A stretch of 63,309 bases of DNA. It comes from an uncultured Prevotellaceae bacterium. GTDB taxonomy: Bacteria > Bacteroidota > Bacteroidia > Bacteroidales > Bacteroidaceae. Each line of letters begins with the position of its first letter. The stretch's first letter is position 1. Location: assembly GCA_900316445.1 (NCBI GenBank), contig ONCZ01000006.1, positions 1 to 63,309 of the forward strand, written 5' to 3'. A model generated the notes under the pieces. It searched no databases and was not told the DNA's origin. It was given only the letters and a program-made list of their open reading frames with translations. The position numbers and the translations under genes were made by a program. Below, piece by piece: positions 7,395-15,897 of the stretch.

Positions 7395-8849
7395 ATGCGA
7401 GGTATTCTCTCACCTCTCACCTCTTACCTCTCACCTCTCATATTCCTCATCCTATTATCCTGCACGCCGACTCCAGAGAACGTGCAGAAGAGGCATGACC
7501 TGCCTCCAATCTATCCGGACTACTGCGATGTCACTATCCCGGAGAATATCGCACCGCTGAATTTCCTGCTTCGGGCCGATTGTGAGGCCGTCGAAGTGAA
7601 GGCTGGGGATTTGAGTATCAATGCCAGGGGCAATGAGGTCGTCTTCGATATTGACGACTGGAAAGACATGCTTTCTCAAAATGCAGACAAGGAGATTGAG
7701 GTTACCGTATCGGCCTTGATCGATGATCAGTGGATTGAGTATCAATCCTTCCGATGGCAGGTTGTCAAAGATAAGATTGATCCCTATCTCACCTATCGTC
7801 TGATAGAGCCCGACTACGAGATCTGGAACCAGATACAGATTCAGCAGCGTTGCATAGAGAATTTTGAAACCAATGCCCTCGGTCACTATGAGCAGTTGGA
7901 AAACCGTTGTATGAACTGCCACACCTTCGCCAACCAGGATCCTCAGCTCTCGATGATGTATGTCCGTGGTCCTGGTGGTGGCGCTATTCTGAATCAGCAT
8001 GGTCAGCTGAGTAAGTTGGATATCCCGGGCAGCGTCTATTTCGGTTTCAGTCCTTCCGGGCGCTATATCACTTATTCCACCCAGAAGATCATTCCTGCTT
8101 TCCACAGCAAGCCCAGCAAACGCCTCGAAGTCTTTGATGCCGGGTCGAATGTCTATGTGGCCGACATGCAGGAGCATCGCATCATCTCTTCTCCGTTGCT
8201 CAGCGACAGTCTGAAGTTCGAGACCTTCCCCACCTTCTCGCCAGACGGCAAATACATCTACTATTGCGTGGCCGACAGCGTCGCCCTGCCTCGTGATATC
8301 AAGAATCTTCAATACCGCCTCGTGCGCATCCCCTTCGATGAATCCTCTGGTGCTATCGGCATACACGTTGACACTTTAGTATCCTCTCACCTCTCACCTC
8401 TCACCTCTCACCACTCATCAGTCTGCCATCCCCGCATCAGCCCTGACGGCCGTTATCTCCTCTATACCGTCGCCGACTATGGCACCTTCCCCATCTGGCA
8501 TCCGGAGGCAGACCTCCAACTGATGGATCTTCAGACTGGTGCCATTGACACCCTCGCCATCGTCAACAGCGAGAAAAGCGACACTTATCACTCGTGGTCA
8601 TCCAACAGCCACTGGTTTGTCTTTGCCTCGAAGCGCGACGATGGCCTCTATGGCAAACCTTACTTCTGCTATATCGACAAGGACGGCAAAGCCCACAAAC
8701 CTTTCTGTCTGCCGCAGGCGCATCCGACGTTCTACGACAACAATCTGAAGTCATTTAACGCCCCCGAACTGGGCAAGGGAAAGGTGCCTTTCGATGTCAG
8801 CGACGTCGCCAAGGCGATGAAGCAGGAGAGTATTGTTTTCTCCCCCTGA
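7395..8849 (+). CDS. PD40/TolB-like lipoprotein with CxxCH motif, copy 1
   Basis: This predicted lipoprotein (lipobox LILLSC, then TPTPENV) has an N-terminal beta domain (IYPDYCDVTIPENIAPLNFL), one CMNCH motif of the c-type heme kind (Cys codons at 7908 and 7917), and a C-terminal beta-propeller with PD40-like repeats (FSPSGRYITYST, FSPDGKYIYYCV, ISPDGRYLLYTV). Bacteroidales annotations sometimes call it a cytochrome c biosynthesis protein, without evidence known to me. The open frame extends back to an ATG at 7356 inside a repeat tract; I prefer 7395 because it gives a normal signal peptide. Two repeat tracts lie in the coding region: one writes the signal peptide (LSPLTSYLSPL) and the other a loop (SSHLSPLTSHHSS) that is absent from copies 2 and 3. 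Confidence 0.82.
   Translation: MRGILSPLTSYLSPLIFLILLSCTPTPENVQKRHDLPPIYPDYCDVTIPENIAPLNFLLRADCEAVEVKAGDLSINARGNEVVFDIDDWKDMLSQNADKEIEVTVSALIDDQWIEYQSFRWQVVKDKIDPYLTYRLIEPDYEIWNQIQIQQRCIENFETNALGHYEQLENRCMNCHTFANQDPQLSMMYVRGPGGGAILNQHGQLSKLDIPGSVYFGFSPSGRYITYSTQKIIPAFHSKPSKRLEVFDAGSNVYVADMQEHRIISSPLLSDSLKFETFPTFSPDGKYIYYCVADSVALPRDIKNLQYRLVRIPFDESSGAIGIHVDTLVSSHLSPLTSHHSSVCHPRISPDGRYLLYTVADYGTFPIWHPEADLQLMDLQTGAIDTLAIVNSEKSDTYHSWSSNSHWFVFASKRDDGLYGKPYFCYIDKDGKAHKPFCLPQAHPTFYDNNLKSFNAPELGKGKVPFDVSDVAKAMKQESIVFSP
7404..7441 (+). repeat. Tandem tract CTCACCT in signal peptide
   Basis: Octamer-like units CTCTCACC repeat four to five times in frame and encode SPLTSYLSPL of the lipoprotein signal peptide. 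Confidence 0.85.
8382..8419 (+). repeat. Tandem tract CTCACCT inside PD40 gene
   Basis: CTCTCACCTCTCACCTCTCA repeats in frame between propeller blades and encode SSHLSPLTSHHSS. Confidence 0.85.
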
Positions 8850-8934
8850 GTAGGGGGAGTAAGAGGGGGTCTGAGCAAACGCATTGTCTGAGGCTGATCA
8901 GACCACCCCTAACCCCTCCTACTCAGGAGGGGAA
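8840..8934. terminator. Inverted pair of hairpin repeats (copies 3 and 4), bidirectional terminator
   Basis: The 86-bp gap between convergent copies 1 and 2 of the PD40 gene holds two hairpin repeats in opposite orientation: 8840-8874 (CCCCCTGAGTAGGGGG, then AGGGGGTCTGA) and 8897-8934 (the reverse of CCCCTCCTGAGTAGGAGGGG). Each can form a hairpin, and the two can pair with each other. A terminator role is inferred from location. Confidence 0.6.
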
Positions 8935-8935
8935 T

Positions 8936-10402
8936 TTATTTCACCTTCGTTTCTGTGCGCTTGTCGGAAGCGATTTCGATGCCGGCTTCGTAAGCATCGA
9001 AGTCCACTTTCGTCTTTGTGAAGTCTGGCGTGTTGAATGAATAGAGGCTCTTGCTATAGTATTCCTGGGGATTGCGTTGAGGCAGCAGGAAGGGCTTTGA
9101 CAACTGTCCCTTATCGTCGATGCTCGCCAGATAAAGGCGGCTGTAAAGTCCGTCGCCACGTCGGCTGGTGAAGACAATCCAATGAGAATTCACGTTCCAG
9201 TTATGGTAACTGTCGGCCTTGTCGCTATTAATCTCATTCATCTCGCGGGCTTCGCCTGTCTGCAGGTCCAGCAGCCACTGGTCACTCTCGTTGTGCCAGA
9301 TGGAGAAATAGCCGTAGTCCATCAGCGTGAACAGGATATACCTGCCGTCGTAGCTGGGACGAGGCCAGGTCAGACTCTTCCCCATCGCCACGGCGTTGAA
9401 GAGCGTGTCCACCTGTTCTCCGAACTTCCCCGTCTCAGGATCGAAGGCAATCTTACAGAGATTATACTGTTCTTCCTTGTAGTGCTCTGGATATTCCTGT
9501 TGCAGGCAGGTCATATAATATAAGGTCTTTCCGTCTGGAGAGAACACAGGGGAGTTCTCACTCCAGTCCTTCGTCTGCAACAGCGTGTCTGTCAGAATCT
9601 CATGCGTCGCAGGATTATAGACGAAGACATCGCTCGAAAGGTCGAACACCTCAATGCGCTCATCCCTGACGACATGGAATCCCTGACGCGTCTGGTTGGT
9701 GGAGAAGGCGCAGTATTTCCCACTCGGATGCCAATAGGGATAGACCATCGAGCCACCCAGCAGGTCGTTCTTGGCCTTCAGCCATTCCCGCTGACCATCC
9801 ATCTGGAACATCGTTGCCCCATGATCACCACGGACGTGGAAGACGAACTTCTGGGGATCCGTCTGATTCGCACTGTGGCAGTTGACGCACATGCCTGGCA
9901 CCTGGGTGTTCTCGATGATGGCATACTCGTCGAAGTTGGACAGGTCGCGCTGGTAGAGCCCCATCTTGCTATAGACCTCATAGCCAGGGGCGATCCGGCG
10001 ATAGGTCAGTCCCCATTCGTCGAGGCTGTATGGACTGACATAGACCTTGAATTCCTTGTATTGCTTCCACTGGTCTTCTTGTTGGATGCAGACGGTGAAG
10101 GTCAGCTCTCCTCCTTTGTTCTGGGCAACAAGCTCGTGCCAGTCTTCGATATCGAAATCAGCGAAATCACCCTGCGCATGCAGTTCTCCGCCCTTGTTGC
10201 CTTTGACGACTACATCGATACAGCCGACATTCTCCTCCAAACTGTTGAAATTCAGCGGCGCCACCTCCGCAGGAATGGTCACGCCGATATAGTCGGGATA
10301 GATGGCGGGGAGCTTATCCACCGGAATGGGGTTCTCCACCCGCTGGGTGCAAGATGCCAGACAGCATACGAGGGCACAAAGATACCAAGACAGTTTTCTC
10401 AT
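8936..10402 (-). CDS. PD40/TolB-like lipoprotein with CxxCH motif, copy 2
   Basis: The 488-residue lipoprotein (MRKLSWYLCALVCCLASCTQ) is a paralogue of 7395-8849 and 12700-14163. It shares IYPDYIGVTIPAEVAPLNFN at the start, a single CVNCH motif (Cys172, Cys175, His176) and propeller repeats (FSPDGKTLYYMT, SYDGRYILFTLMDYGYFSIW). The heme-type motif implies covalent heme attachment in the periplasm if a cytochrome c maturation system is present; none is seen in the window. It overlaps the upstream DUF6057 gene by 4 bp and is the last gene of a five-gene operon on this strand. The stop faces the end of copy 1 across two hairpin repeats. Function unknown. Confidence 0.85.
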   Translation of the reverse strand: MRKLSWYLCALVCCLASCTQRVENPIPVDKLPAIYPDYIGVTIPAEVAPLNFNSLEENVGCIDVVVKGNKGGELHAQGDFADFDIEDWHELVAQNKGGELTFTVCIQQEDQWKQYKEFKVYVSPYSLDEWGLTYRRIAPGYEVYSKMGLYQRDLSNFDEYAIIENTQVPGMCVNCHSANQTDPQKFVFHVRGDHGATMFQMDGQREWLKAKNDLLGGSMVYPYWHPSGKYCAFSTNQTRQGFHVVRDERIEVFDLSSDVFVYNPATHEILTDTLLQTKDWSENSPVFSPDGKTLYYMTCLQQEYPEHYKEEQYNLCKIAFDPETGKFGEQVDTLFNAVAMGKSLTWPRPSYDGRYILFTLMDYGYFSIWHNESDQWLLDLQTGEAREMNEINSDKADSYHNWNVNSHWIVFTSRRGDGLYSRLYLASIDDKGQLSKPFLLPQRNPQEYYSKSLYSFNTPDFTKTKVDFDAYEAGIEIASDKRTETKVK

Positions 10403-11943
10403 CTCATTCTTCTGATTTTGGCTATGGCCTCCCGGACATAGCGTGGATTATAGTTCACCTTACTTTGTACGTAAGACACATAGTTGATGAAGCGTTGGGC
10501 ATCACCGTCGAGTAGGGGGGCCATTACCAGATATTGGGTAGCCATCTGGTTATGATGATTGTGCATAAACAACTGTCCACAGATCTTGTCCAACTCTTCC
10601 TCGCTGAAGAGGAAATCTTCGTTAAGCCGGTATTGGCGCAGGGTACCATAGAGTGGGTGGGCATCGATCTGTTTTTCATCCCCCAGCATAGCCAGAGCCT
10701 GTTGTGCCCAGGGACGATAGAAAATCGTCTTGTCCAGCATCTGCAGATATTTCCTTGCCACCTCATACTCGCCGTTGATAAGGTTCGTCTCTGCCAGGCG
10801 CTTGATCATCCTGGCACTCTTATTGTAATCGGGTATTGCCTCCATCGCCTCGAAAGCAAAGCGCTGGGCGGTGTTGATAAGTCCGAGGTAGAAGTATATC
10901 TCTCCTGTCAGCTGGGTGGTGGAGAAGTTCCGTTCAAAGGGTGGCAGGAGTCCCTCGCTGCCTCTCTGGTAGAAATCAAAGGCACGCTCGCCAAGTTGGT
11001 TCGTCATCGCCAGTGCAAGATTGGTGGCACTGACGCTCATCGGCAAGTCGGGCGTCTGCTTTTCTGCCTTGGCGATGATGCCCTTCCAGTCTCTGATACG
11101 TACCAGATAATCATACTCCATCAGTTCGTATTTCTTGGCGTCAAAGCCCAAATCAGGACATCCTATAATGACAGCACAACACACTATCGCCTCACACCAT
11201 TTAACCCAAGGTTTAGGCTGCGGCAACCGTCTGACAGCCAAACTCAGAACCCAGATAAAGGCTGGAATGACCATCAGAATGTATGGAATAGCCCCAGGGA
11301 AGCGATAATAGCTGATACCTACCATCACCCTCGACAGGGGGAACGGTACAAAATGTGCGCTCAGCAGCATTACAGCCAGCGCCCAGACGACGGATATCGG
11401 CATCACGAAAAGGGCTACCAATACCACCATCGGCCCTATCAGCCAGTAAAGCACAGGGATCAACAGTATGATTCCTCCCCATCGGATCACCTTACTAACC
11501 CGACTCTCCCTAAAAGCCCTAATCCACCCTACTATTACCACCATCGCCATCAGCAATGCTACGACGTATGCCAGCTTCACACTTTCGTCGCCCATCGTGT
11601 AACATAAGAGTACCGCAGGCAGAAAGCTGAGGAAATAGTGAGACTCACAGCGCATCAGTCGCCATGTCAGACGCTGTACAAGCATCATCAGCACGGCAAG
11701 GATTATGGCTCCGAGGGTAGGACTATTATAGAACTGCACCAGAAACTCCGCCACATATCTTGTCAGGCCTCCAGGCTCGGCTATCCGCTCAGCGAAGTAG
11801 TCGCTGTCGAAGAGGAACATCTGGAACTGTTCCTGATAGGTCAGCGCAAAGGGATAGCGGAATTTCCAAAAGAGGAACACCACCAAGCCGAACAGGATTG
11901 TCAGCAGCCAGGGAATATATTTATGCGGTAGCAGATTCTTCAC
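10399..11943 (-). CDS. DUF6057-type membrane protein, copy 2
   Basis: The 514-residue paralogue of 5910-7310 starts with a GTG at 11943 (V/MKNLLPHKYIPWLL) that lies inside a GTGAGAAGTGAAG repeat tract. About ten hydrophobic segments fill residues 12-265 (ILFGLVVFLFWKFRYPFAL, VLALFVMPISVVWALAVMLL), more than in copy 1. A TPR-like soluble region follows (AFEAMEAIPDYNKSARMIKR, LINGEYEVARKYLQMLDKTI). It overlaps its PD40 partner by ATGA. A GGGATTAG-like tract encodes RESRVSKVIRWGG in a loop. The role is unknown; constant pairing with the heme-motif lipoprotein argues for a joint complex. Confidence 0.78.
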   Translation of the reverse strand: MKNLLPHKYIPWLLTILFGLVVFLFWKFRYPFALTYQEQFQMFLFDSDYFAERIAEPGGLTRYVAEFLVQFYNSPTLGAIILAVLMMLVQRLTWRLMRCESHYFLSFLPAVLLCYTMGDESVKLAYVVALLMAMVVIVGWIRAFRESRVSKVIRWGGIILLIPVLYWLIGPMVVLVALFVMPISVVWALAVMLLSAHFVPFPLSRVMVGISYYRFPGAIPYILMVIPAFIWVLSLAVRRLPQPKPWVKWCEAIVCCAVIIGCPDLGFDAKKYELMEYDYLVRIRDWKGIIAKAEKQTPDLPMSVSATNLALAMTNQLGERAFDFYQRGSEGLLPPFERNFSTTQLTGEIYFYLGLINTAQRFAFEAMEAIPDYNKSARMIKRLAETNLINGEYEVARKYLQMLDKTIFYRPWAQQALAMLGDEKQIDAHPLYGTLRQYRLNEDFLFSEEELDKICGQLFMHNHHNQMATQYLVMAPLLDGDAQRFINYVSYVQSKVNYNPRYVREAIAKIRRMR

Positions 11944-11992
11944 TTCTCACTCAATTCTCTAATTCTCTAATTCTTGATCACTTTTCACTTCT
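11941..11992 (-). repeat. Tandem tracts AATTAGAG and GTGAAAA
   Basis: On the minus strand TGATCAAG-(AATTAGAG)n is followed by GAGTGAGAAGTGAAG. It encodes the end of the DUF4369 protein (SDQELEN) and supplies the GTG start of the next gene. Confidence 0.85.
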
Positions 11993-12678
11993 TCAATGAC
12001 CTCGTTCGTATCAGCATTCATCAGCATGATACGGCCGTCAGGAAACTGACGCTTATAAGTCAGCGGATAGAGGCTCTTCAGGAATTCGCCCAGCACGCTG
12101 CCCTCCATGTTCTTCGCCAACTGGCGGGTATAGTTCTTATAAATCAGGTGGAAGCTGTCGGCACGCTGTTGGATAGCCTTGGCCTGAATGCTGTCGCCGC
12201 CTTTTTCCATACTCGCAATCGTTCTGCGCATTATCGCTAACTGCTTGTGATGGTTCTCTGTCTGGATCTTCCATTGTTCCAGTGAGTCGTTCTGAGGCGT
12301 ACCCGTTGCGTGGCTGATGCTGTCGATGGTCACTTTGATGGTACCCGGCTCGCCAACGATGATCAACGGCTGGAGGCCCATGCGGTAATGGTAGTCGAGC
12401 AGAATCTTGTACATCTGTATGGAGTCCGGCTCAAAGTGGAACTTACCATTGGTGATCTCCATCGAATCGACCGTCTCCATCGTGGCAGGCCCTGAGTTCG
12501 GCACTAAGAAAATCCGCTTGCCCTCATACTGCTCACCAATCACCACACCCTCGATATGGCACTTTCCGTCATTGGCCTGCTGACAGCCCAATAAAAGTGA
12601 AAGAGTGAAAAGGTGAAAAAGTGAAACACTCATCACCATCCATTCTTTCCGCTTGCTCATAAAATTAAATCTTTTCAT
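11959..12678 (-). CDS. DUF4369-type lipoprotein
   Basis: This is a predicted lipoprotein of up to 239 residues with lipobox LSLLLGC and the DUF4369 N-terminal beta domain (CHIEGVVIGEQYEGKRIFLV, DSMEITNGKFHFEPDSI). DUF4369 is often the leading domain of periplasmic thioredoxin-like proteins in Bacteroidetes. Here the thioredoxin domain is missing and the C-terminal half is a helical, charged region. ATGs at 12678, 12660 and 12642 are possible starts. The signal-peptide core (SLFHLFTLSLLL) comes from a GTGAAAA-type repeat tract and the last residues (DQELEN) from an AATTAGAG tract. It lies between two DUF6057/PD40 modules in one operon, so it may take part in redox or assembly work with them; this is inferred from context only. 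Confidence 0.78.
   Translation of the reverse strand: MKRFNFMSKRKEWMVMSVSLFHLFTLSLLLGCQQANDGKCHIEGVVIGEQYEGKRIFLVPNSGPATMETVDSMEITNGKFHFEPDSIQMYKILLDYHYRMGLQPLIIVGEPGTIKVTIDSISHATGTPQNDSLEQWKIQTENHHKQLAIMRRTIASMEKGGDSIQAKAIQQRADSFHLIYKNYTRQLAKNMEGSVLGEFLKSLYPLTYKRQFPDGRIMLMNADTNEVIEEVKSDQELEN
12591..12631 (-). repeat. Tandem tract GTGAAAA in signal peptide
   Basis: The plus strand reads AAAAGTGAAAGAGTGAAAAG and further units. The reverse frame encodes SVSLFHLFTLSLLL, the hydrophobic core of the DUF4369 lipoprotein signal. Confidence 0.85.
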
Positions 12679-12680
12679 AT

Positions 12681-12722
12681 CTTTACTTTCTTAACTTTTT
12701 CACCTTTTCACCTTTACCTTCT
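12681..12722 (-). repeat. Tandem tract CACCTTTT at PD40-3 end
   Basis: TTTTTCACCTTTTCACC units span the gap before the DUF4369 gene and encode the C-terminal KVKVKR of PD40 copy 3. Confidence 0.8.
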
Positions 12723-14163
12723 CCCTGCGGTTCTCAAACACCTGCCGGTATGCCTCATGGGCATCCAACTCCACCTTTGTCTTGGTGAAGTCAGGACAGT
12801 TATAGGCATCCATCATCTCCCGATAGTACTTCCTCGGATTCCGCTGGGGCAGGAGGAAGGGCTTTGTTGCATGTCCCTGTTCATCGATGCTGGCGAGGTA
12901 GGCCTTGGTGTACATACCGTCTTCCCGTTTGGAGGCGAAGACAAACCATCGGCTGTTCCCGCTCCAGTTATGATAGCTCTCGCTCTGATCGCTGTTCACC
13001 TCTTTCATTTCTCGGCTCTCGCCCGTCTTCAGATCCATCAGCCACAGGTCGGCATCGTTCTGGCTCACAGGGAAGTTGCCGCGACTGCTGACACAGTACA
13101 TCAGCCAGCGACCGTCGTAGGAAGGCCTTGCCAGCACATAACTCTGATCCGTTGCAGGACCGTTTAAGAGGGTATCCACCGTCTCGCCAAATGCACCCTT
13201 CTCCGCATCGAAGCCGATACGGCAGAGCGAGCACTTCACTTTCAGATATTCAGCAGGAACGTTGCAGGGCTTCGATGTGCTGTAATAGAGCCACTGGCCG
13301 TCGTGTGAGAAGGCTGGGAAGATCTCCAGGTCCTCCGTCTGCAACAGCGGCGACAGAATCAGCTCGTTGCTGCGGGTGTCGAGCACCTCTACGTTGCTGA
13401 ACCGATGATACACCTCTATCCGTTGTCCTGTTCCTGTGAAGAAACTCTGATGCACGGAGTTCACGGCCAGAGCCACATAGTCGCCCTGAGGATGCCAATA
13501 GCTATACGAGCCGGCAGCCTTCGTGGAGTCCGTCTTTGTCTCCACCCAAGTCTGACGACCGTCTTTCTGTATCAGCGTGCCGCCTCCCTCACCACGCATC
13601 TGCATCGTGATACGGTTGGGATTCGTACGGTTGGCTGTATGGCAGTTGAAGCAACGGCCTGGCACGACCGTCTCCGTCAGGATGGCATATTCCTTGAAGG
13701 TATTCAGGTCGCGCTGATAGATGCCGATGTCGCCGCCCACCTCATAGCCTGGCTTGATGCGGCGATAGGTGAGTCCCCACTCGTCGAGCCTGTCCTGACT
13801 GACGAAGACGTCAAAGTCCTGATACTGAGTCCATTTTCCGTCCTTCTCGATGCAGACGGTGAAGGTCATCTTGCCGCCTTGGTTCTGTTCTGTCAGTTCG
13901 TGCCAGTCATCGATGTTGAAGTCCGCCCAGTCACCATTGACATGTATCTCTCCACCCTTGCTGCCTTTCACGACCACATCCATGCAGTCAATATCCTCGT
14001 CGGCAAAGTTGAAATTCAGCGGCGCAATGTCCGCAGGGATCGTCACCCCGATATAGTCAGGATAGATCTCCGGCAGCTGCTCTACCATCGTCGGATTCTC
14101 CGGATCCCTACTGCACCCTAATAACCCTGCAATCCCTATTATCCCTAACAAGAATCTCCTCAT
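12700..14163 (-). CDS. PD40/TolB-like lipoprotein with CxxCH motif, copy 3
   Basis: The 487-residue lipoprotein closely matches copy 2 (IYPDYIGVTIPADIAPLNFN; WHELTEQNQGGKMTFTVCIE). It carries one CFNCH motif (Cys171, Cys174, His175) and propeller repeats (FSHDGQWLYYST, SYDGRWLMYCVSSRGNFPVS). The signal peptide FLLGIIGIAGLLGC is written by a TTAGGGAT-type repeat tract at 14104-14152, and the basic tail KVKVKR by a CACCTTTT tract. It overlaps the DUF6057 copy 3 gene by 4 bp. Copies 2 and 3 are more alike than either is to copy 1, which suggests a recent duplication of the pair. Function unknown. Confidence 0.85.
   Translation of the reverse strand: MRRFLLGIIGIAGLLGCSRDPENPTMVEQLPEIYPDYIGVTIPADIAPLNFNFADEDIDCMDVVVKGSKGGEIHVNGDWADFNIDDWHELTEQNQGGKMTFTVCIEKDGKWTQYQDFDVFVSQDRLDEWGLTYRRIKPGYEVGGDIGIYQRDLNTFKEYAILTETVVPGRCFNCHTANRTNPNRITMQMRGEGGGTLIQKDGRQTWVETKTDSTKAAGSYSYWHPQGDYVALAVNSVHQSFFTGTGQRIEVYHRFSNVEVLDTRSNELILSPLLQTEDLEIFPAFSHDGQWLYYSTSKPCNVPAEYLKVKCSLCRIGFDAEKGAFGETVDTLLNGPATDQSYVLARPSYDGRWLMYCVSSRGNFPVSQNDADLWLMDLKTGESREMKEVNSDQSESYHNWSGNSRWFVFASKREDGMYTKAYLASIDEQGHATKPFLLPQRNPRKYYREMMDAYNCPDFTKTKVELDAHEAYRQVFENRREKVKVKR
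14104..14152 (-). repeat. Tandem tract TTAGGGAT encoding a signal peptide
   Basis: On the plus strand CCCTAATAACCCTGCAATCC and CCCTATTATCCCTAAC repeat in 8-9-bp steps. The reverse frame encodes LLGIIGIAGLLGC. A related CCCTAAT tract lies at 63051-63090. Confidence 0.8.
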
Positions 14164-15674
14164 TTCCCCCTCCTTTCTGCCATCATCCGCTTGACGTAAT
14201 TAGCATACGGCGAGCCTGCGACATTACCCTGAGCCTGAATACATCGCATCGCATCCTGATAGCCCAACGGCATCTGACGGTAGCCGCCATACTGCTGGGC
14301 GGCTCCCAAGTACTGTTGGAACCCTTGCACATTCCCGTTCAGTAGCATCTGTGCCAGGAAGTAGTCGAGGGCCATCTTATTGTCTGTGTTGTTCATCAAC
14401 AGCAGCCCGAACATCTTGTCAATCTCTTCATAACTATAGAGGAAACTCTCCTTATATCTCATCTTCCGCAGCTTACCATACACGGAATTTTCCCCTCCTG
14501 AGTAGGAGGGGTCAGGGGTGGTCTGATCCGCCTCAGTCTCCGCCTCTATCATTTTCTCCATCTCTTCGGCCCAACTACGGTAAAACAAACTCTTCTTCAA
14601 CAACTCAATCTGCTTCCTCGCCGTCTGATAATGCCCATTCACAATCATGCACTCTGCAATCCTCTTCGTGCATCGTCCACTCTTCTTGCCGTTGAGTATC
14701 GACTCCTGTGTATCAAACATATACCGCTGTGCCGAGTTCACCATCCCCAACCGCCAGAAAGCCTCTGCCGAGGGCAGCATCGACGTGAGGTCTCTGGTCC
14801 TGGGCATGATCAGCGCATCTTCGCCACTCTGGTAGAAATCGAACATGCGGTCTGCCAACAGCCGTTTCTGCGACAAGGCGAGATTCACGCAGTTACACCA
14901 GAACGGTGTCTTCACCTGATACTCTCCAGCCCGCTTCACGATCTCATCCCAACGCTCGTTCCTTACTAAATAGTCCAGCCGTATCAGCTCGTACATATCC
15001 TTATCATATCCGCTCCACTGTGGATACTGCAATGGAATCCGATAATAGCTCAGTCCCGTCATTGCCTGCTGCAACGGCCACTGCGGCAACAGCCACGCAT
15101 ACACCATCAGCTGTACCGCCACTAACCATCCCGCTGTCCACAGCTGCTTCCAACTCAGATGGATCACGCGTACCACTATATATATCCAAACCGCCGGCCC
15201 TATCAGCCAATAGGCCACAGGAACGATCAGGATATCCAACCAAAAAAGCCGTTTAGGCAGACGTATGCAGGCCAATGCCAAAGCCATAACGATGGCGACG
15301 GGCAGCGACAACAGCACATTGATATCGCCCATCAGCCACCACATCACTGCAACGGGCAACAAACTCAGCAAACACCACGCTTTCGGCAATAATCTGGCTG
15401 TCAGCCTTTGCAGCGCAACGAACAGCATTGCCAACAGCAACGCCCCCAACCATTCCACATAATAGAACTGTACGATAAACTCACCTGCCCAGTCCGCAAA
15501 TCCTCCAGGCAGGCTGATCTTTTCCACGAAGTAATCCCCAGTCCAAAGGAACAGCTGATACTGTTCCTGATACGACAGCGCATGCGGATACCACACATAC
15601 CAAAACAAGAACATGCCGATGCCCACCAGCACCGACAGCCCCCAATTCCAGTATCGTTTCACCGCTTTTGTCAT
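14160..15674 (-). CDS. DUF6057-type membrane protein, copy 3
   Basis: The 504-residue paralogue of the other DUF6057 copies has about nine hydrophobic segments in residues 10-215 and a TPR-like soluble half (RCTKRIAECMIVNGHYQTAR, KQIELLKKSLFYRSWAEEM). Residues about 383-395 (QTTPDPSYSGGEN) are encoded by hairpin repeat copy 5, in frame and in a probable loop between helices. The ATG at 15674 lies only 8 bp after a perfect -7 box, so the mRNA may be leaderless. It is the first gene of the operon DUF6057-3, PD40-3, DUF4369, DUF6057-2, PD40-2. Function unknown. Confidence 0.8.
   Translation of the reverse strand: MTKAVKRYWNWGLSVLVGIGMFLFWYVWYPHALSYQEQYQLFLWTGDYFVEKISLPGGFADWAGEFIVQFYYVEWLGALLLAMLFVALQRLTARLLPKAWCLLSLLPVAVMWWLMGDINVLLSLPVAIVMALALACIRLPKRLFWLDILIVPVAYWLIGPAVWIYIVVRVIHLSWKQLWTAGWLVAVQLMVYAWLLPQWPLQQAMTGLSYYRIPLQYPQWSGYDKDMYELIRLDYLVRNERWDEIVKRAGEYQVKTPFWCNCVNLALSQKRLLADRMFDFYQSGEDALIMPRTRDLTSMLPSAEAFWRLGMVNSAQRYMFDTQESILNGKKSGRCTKRIAECMIVNGHYQTARKQIELLKKSLFYRSWAEEMEKMIEAETEADQTTPDPSYSGGENSVYGKLRKMRYKESFLYSYEEIDKMFGLLLMNNTDNKMALDYFLAQMLLNGNVQGFQQYLGAAQQYGGYRQMPLGYQDAMRCIQAQGNVAGSPYANYVKRMMAERRGK
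14490..14526 (+). repeat. GC-rich hairpin repeat, copy 5 (inside DUF6057-3)
   Basis: CCCCTCCTGAGTAGGAGGGG followed by TCAGGGGTGGTCTGA. It is in frame on the minus strand. Confidence 0.9.
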
Positions 15675-15682
15675 AAGCGCTG

Positions 15683-15714
15683 CAAAGTTACTACTTTTTT
15701 ACTAAACCACCAAA
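15683..15714 (-). promoter_or_regulatory. Promoter of the DUF6057/PD40 operon
   Basis: The minus strand carries TAACTTTG at 15683-15690 with TTTG about 20 bp upstream. The ATG is 8 bp downstream of the box, so transcription would begin at or next to the start codon. Confidence 0.75.
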
Positions 15715-15717
15715 CAT

Positions 15718-15897
15718 TTAACCAGCCCAATAGCAATCAAAGAACTCTTCTGGTTCTAACACTTGAATGGCATCTTTTGTGTAATGCTTCTTATTCCTTG
15801 TAATGATCACATCACATCCAGCAGCATAGGCAGATTCAAATTGAAGCATGTCCTCAAAGTCTGGCATCTTTGAATACAAGGCGTTATGGCATTGGGA
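15718..15897 (-). pseudogene. PIN-domain toxin, C-terminal remnant
   Basis: The reading frame gives ALYSKMPDFEDMLQFESAYA, AGCDVIITRNKKHYTKDAIQ and VLEPEEFF, the last third of a PIN-domain ribonuclease (the DFED and TRN motifs hold acidic active-site residues). The N-terminal two thirds with the first catalytic Asp are absent, and the remnant is in a different frame from the antitoxin just upstream. A formal ATG at 15912 overlaps the antitoxin end. It is very likely a deletion remnant of a VapC-like toxin and not functional. Confidence 0.8.

Noticed and set aside
7404-8419. Phase-variable slippage tract controlling expression
   Set aside because: Units are 7-8 bp with imperfect copies and interrupted; without strain data there is no evidence of length variation, so it is described only as a tract.
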